This document shows, piece by piece, positions 13,800 through 18,333 of a stretch of DNA of 18,333 nucleotides. This DNA is from Catenibacterium mitsuoka_A. GTDB taxonomy: Bacteria; Bacillota_I; Bacilli_A; Erysipelotrichales; Coprobacillaceae. Positions within the stretch are counted from its first letter, which is position 1. Each line of letters starts with the position of its first letter. The notes under the pieces were generated by a model. The model was not told where the DNA came from. It saw only the letters and a list, made by a program, of their open reading frames with translations, and searched no databases. Position numbers and translations under genes: made by a program. The stretch is taken from NCBI RefSeq assembly GCF_964259225.1, contig NZ_CAXVKN010000047.1; one strand, written 5' to 3'.

Positions 13800-15422
13800 T
13801 CAGCACGCCTTCAGAGCGTTCTTTTTCTCCTGACGTAGTCTATACATGTGGTATTTCTTGAGATTGTAGCCTAGGCACACTAAAAGAAACTCCATCGTTA
13901 CACCTTTCATTCCTCTTCTTCGGAATCTGGTGAATCCCATGTCCTCCTTTATAACTCCAAAGGCTCCTTCTACCTGTATGCTTCTCTGCTTCTTTAGCTC
14001 TTTTCCGAATTCAGAGCCGAGAGTAATGTCAACATACTCATGAAACTGTTCAAGAACCTCGTTTCTACTGCAGATCTTCTCTGCATCATCACTGACCTCA
14101 GGCTTTTTCTTGGTAGCCAGGCACTCATTCCTGAAAGGACATCCAGCACAGCGTTCCGGATTTCTATAAAGCTGTCTGATGGACAATGTGCCATTCTTTT
14201 CCTCGTATACATCTCTTATGAACTCACTGAAGACATTGCCATGAGGACAGATCTTATGACCATTCTCATCAATTTCCCAGTTTGCTGGGTTATAGATGTT
14301 TTTTTTATATTTTCTTTCATTCTTTTTGGCGTACATATTGTACTTCATGACTGGATTCATTCCCTTCATCAGGCAGAAAAGGTAGTTCCTGAGTCCTCCG
14401 TATCCTGCATCAGCCATAGGATATAGTGGATATTCCCCGTAATGTGCATAATGTCTATCCATGAAGTCAGTGAACGTTGTAGTATCTCCTGGATTCCTGA
14501 AGACACCTGCATTCATGATGACTCCATCTGACACACCTATCTGCACGTTATATGCAGGTGTCTTGATTCCACTGTTATTATAGTAGTCTATCTTTAATGC
14601 GGACATTGTTGCATCATGATCTGTCTTAGTACAGCTCTTGCGGTTATCACCAATCACATCAAGCCAGTATTCATACTCCACAAGACGGGCATAATATCCT
14701 AGAAATGTCTCGTAATCGCGCTGAATCTGTGCCTTTCTGTGCCCTTTCCCATAGACAAGTTCCGTTTCAGTGGATAATATCTGTTCTAGAAGATACTGTG
14801 TGATGTATCCAATCTCCTGTGCACAATATAATTCGGCTTCAGGATAGGAATAGCCATATCGGCTATTGAGATTTCTGACGGAATCGGTGATTTTAAGGCA
14901 CATGCTTGCTCTGTTAGTGAGTATTCTGTTTCTATAGACGAAGGAATACTTGTTGGCATAAGCCTCAATCTTAGTTCCATCTATATACTGGATATCTGTT
15001 CTAGCACCCATGAGGCTTCCGATATGAGCAGAAATATCATAAAAGATATCCTCGATGCTGGCTTTGAGATATGACTTCTCTAGTCGTTCGAAAGCCTTGC
15101 TGCTTGGACAGAGCTCCTTAGTAAGAAACATGAAGTCAAGGTTTCTTCTGCACTGGTATTCGAGTTCCCTGAGTGTAGGATGGCCAAGTTTCATGTATGC
15201 GAAAAGTTCAGCGCGTAGCAGGTCTATCCTGTTGTGACCTTTTCTTCCTCTGGTTTCTTTTCTGACCATATACTTGCTTAGATCCACTCCCTTAATGGCC
15301 TCGAGGAAAGAAAGAAGTTCATCAGTTGGCGTAATTTCATAGCCAAGACCTAGTGGCAAACACATCTGAATTGAGTTATAATATGTTATGTAGTTAGGTT
15401 CATTATTTAAACATTCATTCAT
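13800..15422 (-). CDS. IS1182 family transposase
   Basis: A 540-aa DDE transposase that would cut and join the ends of its own element. Catalytic residues by position are Asp148 in QYIDGTKIEAYANKYSF, Asp338 in PMADAGYGGLRNY, and Glu485 in VEGAFGVIKEDMGFTRFRRRG. These motif surroundings are typical of IS1182. A small Cys cluster (C392, then CAGCPFRNEC at 425-434), usual in this family, lies before the last motif. The reading frame is intact and full length, so the element may still be active. The start is ATG 15422 with only a weak AGG before it and TATAAT a few bases upstream, suggesting low expression. Codon use and GC differ from the neighbouring genes. Confidence 0.93.
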   Translation of the reverse strand: MNECLNNEPNYITYYNSIQMCLPLGLGYEITPTDELLSFLEAIKGVDLSKYMVRKETRGRKGHNRIDLLRAELFAYMKLGHPTLRELEYQCRRNLDFMFLTKELCPSSKAFERLEKSYLKASIEDIFYDISAHIGSLMGARTDIQYIDGTKIEAYANKYSFVYRNRILTNRASMCLKITDSVRNLNSRYGYSYPEAELYCAQEIGYITQYLLEQILSTETELVYGKGHRKAQIQRDYETFLGYYARLVEYEYWLDVIGDNRKSCTKTDHDATMSALKIDYYNNSGIKTPAYNVQIGVSDGVIMNAGVFRNPGDTTTFTDFMDRHYAHYGEYPLYPMADAGYGGLRNYLFCLMKGMNPVMKYNMYAKKNERKYKKNIYNPANWEIDENGHKICPHGNVFSEFIRDVYEEKNGTLSIRQLYRNPERCAGCPFRNECLATKKKPEVSDDAEKICSRNEVLEQFHEYVDITLGSEFGKELKKQRSIQVEGAFGVIKEDMGFTRFRRRGMKGVTMEFLLVCLGYNLKKYHMYRLRQEKKNALKAC

Positions 15423-15436
15423 AACCTAATTATATC

Positions 15437-15481
15437 AAAAAATGCGGCACTTCTCATTTATTTGAGATGTGTCGCATTTTT
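15437..15481. terminator. Bidirectional hairpin upstream of the transposase
   Basis: Arms 15441-15455 and 15464-15478 form a 15-bp stem with one G-U pair and one mismatch. A run of U follows on both strands (minus 15442-15437, plus 15477-15481). On the minus strand it lies between the IS right end and the transposase start, so it would stop transcripts entering from the host PTS operon. Confidence 0.75.
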
Positions 15482-15525
15482 CTATTTTGGAAAACTGTCA
15501 TTTATTTCGAGACAGCCTCTTGTTT

Positions 15526-16817
15526 TTATTCTGATGCTTCTTCTTCAGGTTTCTGTTTATTTGATAATAAGACAAATGGAATCCAGATAACAAAAGTCAA
15601 AGCAAGAATAATAGCCTGTACGATGATACCATGAAGACCATAGCTGATGAATCCTGTTACAAATACAGGTAAACCTGGAGGACAATCCAAGACACCACAA
15701 GATATAAATCCAAGATTTGTGGCACCAATAGCAATCAAAGCAGCGATTGCAGAGTTAATAATAAATGGGATAGCAAAAATAGGATTGAGTACTAATGGCA
15801 AACCAAATACAACTGGTTCATTGATACCACAAATACCTGGAATGAATGAGAATTTTGCGATAGCTTTATGATCCTCACGTTTAGAGAATAAGAAGATAGC
15901 AAGTAATAATGATAGAGTAATACCTCCACCACCTACTACTACAAAGCTTGTCCAGAAACCTCTTGTAAGAATGTTAGTCGCTATTTTCCTGCCTGTACAG
16001 CTGCAATGTTATCAGCAATACCAGCTGCAGATAATGGACCTCTGATACCTTCAATAACCATACCCCCATGAATACCTAAGAACCAGAATAGCTGGTTAAC
16101 TAAAGCTAGAACAACGATACCACCAGTAGTGTTTGCTAGAGCCTGTAATGGTAGCTGAATAATGTTGTAAATCCATACATTTAAGTAATTACCTGTAAAT
16201 GTATTAAATAAGCAGCCCCCAATAGAGAATACAGCTAAGATAATAAAGATTGGAATTAAGATATTGAATGAACGGGCGATACCTGTTGGTACTGAGTCAG
16301 GCATCTTAATTTTAATTGCATTAATTTCAGTAAGTATTTTAAACAACTTAACAGCTAAAATAGACATGATCATTGATACAAATAAACCCTGTGCGCCAAT
16401 AACACCAGCGCCTAAACCAGTTGCAACTACAGGATCTTTTAATCCATCTACAACAGTACTAATTGTGTTAGGGCATACAGCTAAATAAGATAGTAAAGCA
16501 ATTAAACCACTTTCTAAAGCAGGTACATGTTCTCTTTCAGCTAGTTTATAACCAATTAAGAAAGCGATTGGTAAAGACATACAAGAAATACTTACAAAGT
16601 TAATTGTTGTAAAAGCAGGTGATAGATTTGCAAGCCAAGGGAACCATTGCGCAAGACCATTTGTCCCAGAAATTAAAATATTAAACATATTTCCAAATGA
16701 TCCTACAATAATAAATGGTACAAACACTGTAAATGCATCTTTAATTGAACCTAAATATTTATTAGATTCTACTTTAGACGTTACTGATAGTAATGTACTC
16801 TCAAGTTTTTCTCTCAT
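15526..16817 (-). pseudogene. celB: PTS EIIC, cellobiose/beta-glucoside family, frameshifted
   Basis: The 5' frame (278 codons, ATG 16817 after GAGAGG) encodes MREKLESTLLSVTSKVESNKYLGSIKDAF... to GPLSAAGIADNIAAVQAGK-stop. The 3' frame continues without a gap as ATNILTRGFWTSF...FIPGICGINEPVVFGLPLVLNP... to TAA at 15526. INEPVVFG and HGGM are hallmarks of lactose/cellobiose EIIC, the membrane channel of the PTS. Restoring one base gives 430 aa, the normal family length. The break is at four A (minus strand, 15987-15984), where five would give GKIATN. It may be a true mutation or a sequencing error in a homopolymer. The gene lies between its PRD regulator and the IS/bglA; EIIA and EIIB are not in view. 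Confidence 0.88.
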
Positions 16818-16891
16818 TTTGTTTTCCTCTCTCTTCTAAAAATATAAGGTTTCAATTCTGCAGATTTGTTTTTCCTCTATTTTCAATTTAA

Positions 16892-16919
16892 ATTATAAAG
16901 TAATAATTATAGAACTCAA
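16892..16919 (-). promoter_or_regulatory. Promoter of the celB-bglA operon
   Basis: TTGAGT (16919-16914) and TATAAT (16897-16892) on the minus strand are 16 bp apart, leaving a leader of about 65 nt before the EIIC start. I see no clear cre box, antiterminator hairpin or sigma-54 site, so PRD control, if present, would act through an unrecognised operator. Confidence 0.6.
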
Positions 16920-16957
16920 CTTCTGTAATTTCCTTTTATTTGTGGAACTTTTCAAAA

Positions 16958-16985
16958 TTAAAAGAGAACATTTTACTGTTCTCTT
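16958..16985 (-). terminator. Terminator of the PRD regulator gene
   Basis: AAGAGAACA (16962-16970) pairs with TGTTCTCTT (16977-16985), followed by UUUUAAUUUU on the minus strand. The regulator stop codon (16973-16975) is inside the loop. Confidence 0.8.
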
Positions 16986-18172
16986 AGTATTTCTATTTCT
17001 TTAAATACTTTAAATATTTCTTCTTTGGTATGTTTTTTTATGATTCTTTTGAGATAAAGAGGATTTTGGGCTAAGTAAGAAAGCTCATTATAGAGATCAA
17101 TAATTTTAGAATTAATAGGTTCTCCTATAATAGGAATGATAATAACCTGTACCTTACGCATATTCCATAATATAGGTTTAGGTAATACACTAATTATAAC
17201 CTGAGTAGGATGTTGATTTGTATAACAGGATAAGATAGCTGTCATGTTTTCTAATTCATAGTTTCCTATTTGATCATTTTCGATAATACTTGTTGTTATT
17301 TCTTCATCATCAAGTGTTTGTTTAATGATATGAGTAACAACCTCTTCTTTTGTTTTTCCATCTATATGCATTAAAACACGGCTGATGTAATGTTCCATAC
17401 CAAATATTTCTTGCTCGTTTAAAGATGTTTCAAGTCTTCTTTTATCTAGATCACTTAAGAAGTAATTGACTTCTATTTTAGGAACAGGCAATTCATATTT
17501 AATAGGAATACTAGAAACTACTAAATCAATATTCTCAAAATCATACTTCTTAAGACCTATATAATCTATTACTTTAATTTCATTAATATATTTCCCATAG
17601 AGTTCTTTCACCTGATATGCAAGTGTACGTGAACTCCCTCTTCCAACCGCACACATCACTAATACATTTTTCTTTTCGTTAATTTGTTTACGCAATAACG
17701 CAAAATTGATATAAAGCGCTATATAACCTATTTCTTCGTCACTTAGATAATTGTCATGATAATCATGTAATTGATGACAGGCAATAACTGCCAAATGATA
17801 AGCAAGAATATTTTGCTGTTTAATTTTATCAATCAAAGGATTCTGGAGCACGACATTATAACGTGAACGTACTTCTAATGGTAAAAGATGTAATAGTAAT
17901 TGAGATTTTAGTTCTTCATCTTGATAAAAATCAATATGCCATTTACTATTCATTGCTTCTAGCATGTTATTAAGTATTTGATTGACATCAAAGTTCATAA
18001 TAATACGGTGAATACTTTCATCAAAGTTTCTAATGATTCTTTTAGAAGCAAGATGAATGGAAAGAGAAACGATTTCTTGGTCTTCTATTTTTATATTTAA
18101 TTCTTCCTGTAATCTTTTCGCAAGTTCTACAGCTACAACACTATCTGTCCAGCGTGATATACCAATAACCAT
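16973..18172 (-). CDS. PRD-containing PTS regulator, N-terminally truncated (probable pseudogene)
   Basis: Remnant of a LicR/MtlR-type activator, normally about 640-690 aa: DNA-binding helices, two PRDs, an EIIB-like and an EIIA-like domain. The open part has the end of PRD1 (His40), PRD2 (about 61-165, His95 in LLLHLLP), EIIB-like LVMCAVGRGSS with Cys174, and an EIIA-like end (about 265-395, VIISVLPKPILW). Such proteins sense PTS phosphorylation to control sugar genes. The frame is open upstream to 18262, continuing PRD1 as YVSLKRIKQG, and is then closed by TAA (18263-18265). All frames upstream contain stops, no DNA-binding domain is seen, and ATG 18172 lacks a ribosome binding site. The second PRD2 His is Tyr154, and the usual EIIA phospho-His position reads ILSC. 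Confidence 0.72.
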   Translation of the reverse strand: MVIGISRWTDSVVAVELAKRLQEELNIKIEDQEIVSLSIHLASKRIIRNFDESIHRIIMNFDVNQILNNMLEAMNSKWHIDFYQDEELKSQLLLHLLPLEVRSRYNVVLQNPLIDKIKQQNILAYHLAVIACHQLHDYHDNYLSDEEIGYIALYINFALLRKQINEKKNVLVMCAVGRGSSRTLAYQVKELYGKYINEIKVIDYIGLKKYDFENIDLVVSSIPIKYELPVPKIEVNYFLSDLDKRRLETSLNEQEIFGMEHYISRVLMHIDGKTKEEVVTHIIKQTLDDEEITTSIIENDQIGNYELENMTAILSCYTNQHPTQVIISVLPKPILWNMRKVQVIIIPIIGEPINSKIIDLYNELSYLAQNPLYLKRIIKKHTKEEIFKVFKEIEILREQ

Positions 18173-18333
18173 ATCTTCAGAAGCTTTTAATAAGATACCT
18201 TGCTTAATTCTTTTTAATGAGACATAGATATCAATAACAAAGTTTTGTACTGAGACCTGGTGTTAAACCGCAAACTCTACCCATAATAATAACTAATAAA
18301 ACCGCAAATTAAATTAATAAACAGGTGGAAAAT
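18173..18333. other. Region upstream of the truncated regulator
   Basis: 18173-18262 is still readable as PRD1 coding sequence on the minus strand. Beyond it all three minus frames contain stops and no DNA-binding domain is present. A 10-bp direct repeat AAACCGCAAA occurs at 18265-18274 and 18299-18308, 34 bp apart, starting where the coding sequence breaks off. Confidence 0.45.

Larger units (their letters stand above)
13604..15519 (-). mobile_element. IS1182-family insertion sequence
   Basis: An element of about 1.92 kb bounded by imperfect inverted repeats: the left end reads GAGGCTGTGACGAAATGAT, and the right end, read on the other strand, GAGGCTGTCTCGAAATAAAT. Both have TTTCCAAA or TTCCAAAA further in. 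One extra A at each side could belong to it (13603-15520). It carries one transposase. It is visibly more GC-rich than the host DNA, which suggests recent arrival. No target-site duplication over 2 bp is evident. It sits between the stop of the EIIC gene (15526) and the start of bglA (13582), an original gap of about 27 bp, in the same orientation as the operon. Confidence 0.9.

Noticed and set aside
14040..14426. 128-codon plus-strand ORF
   Set aside because: It is antisense to the transposase, whose motifs and length are convincing; it has no ribosome binding site or recognisable domain.
13598..15525. Target-site duplication of the IS
   Set aside because: The flanks (CAATTA and TTGTTT) share no repeat longer than 2 bp whichever element boundary is used.

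Overview
The window looks like chromosomal DNA of a low-GC Bacillota. It is AT-rich throughout, has AAGGAGG-type ribosome binding sites, TTGACA/TATAAT-like promoters and intrinsic terminators with long U-runs. The gene mix (GH1/PTS beta-glucoside locus, rhamnulokinase remnant, membrane-anchored XRE regulator, paired stand-alone SWIM proteins) suggests a gut Erysipelotrichia/Coprobacillaceae-type bacterium. That placement is inference from style; no marker gene here fixes the genus.

Layout. 1-340 is a non-coding leader with a perfect 21-bp-arm hairpin. 407-1660 (+) is a PLP enzyme of the methionine gamma-lyase/aluminium-resistance (YnbB) family; it converges on a minus-strand block through a shared terminator. 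That block, read from high to low coordinates, is a PnuC-type vitamin transporter with an unusual N-terminal extension, elongation factor P, and an SDR oxidoreductase. Next come a doubly frameshifted membrane-anchored XRE regulator, a Ca2+/Na+ (CaCA) antiporter and a badly decayed rhamnulokinase remnant. Two tandem 538-aa SWIM zinc-finger proteins follow, then a marR-MATE efflux operon with a clear operator over its promoter, and an unrecognised decayed coding fragment. The right end is a beta-glucoside utilisation locus: a PRD regulator missing its DNA-binding end, a frameshifted PTS EIIC, and an intact GH1 6-phospho-beta-glucosidase. An IS1182-family element sits in what was a gap of about 27 bp between the EIIC and the glucosidase.

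How it works together. The PTS locus would normally import and phosphorylate a beta-glucoside (EIIC plus EIIA/EIIB not seen here) and hydrolyse it (GH1) under PRD control. Here three separate lesions (regulator truncation, a one-base EIIC frameshift, an IS carrying its own terminator) leave only the hydrolase intact, so this copy is probably inactive. MarR-MATE is a self-contained, autorepressed efflux module. EF-P, YnbB, PnuC and CaCA are housekeeping or ordinary accessory functions.

The main themes for a second look are: (1) unusually dense gene decay, with several deletions that look like slippage between 6-bp direct repeats; (2) the duplicated SWIM proteins, whose function is unknown; (3) the isolated perfect hairpin at 165-208; (4) stop codons placed inside terminator hairpins in at least five genes. 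I found no clear evidence of a wholly new multi-gene system. The SWIM pair is the best candidate for undescribed biology.
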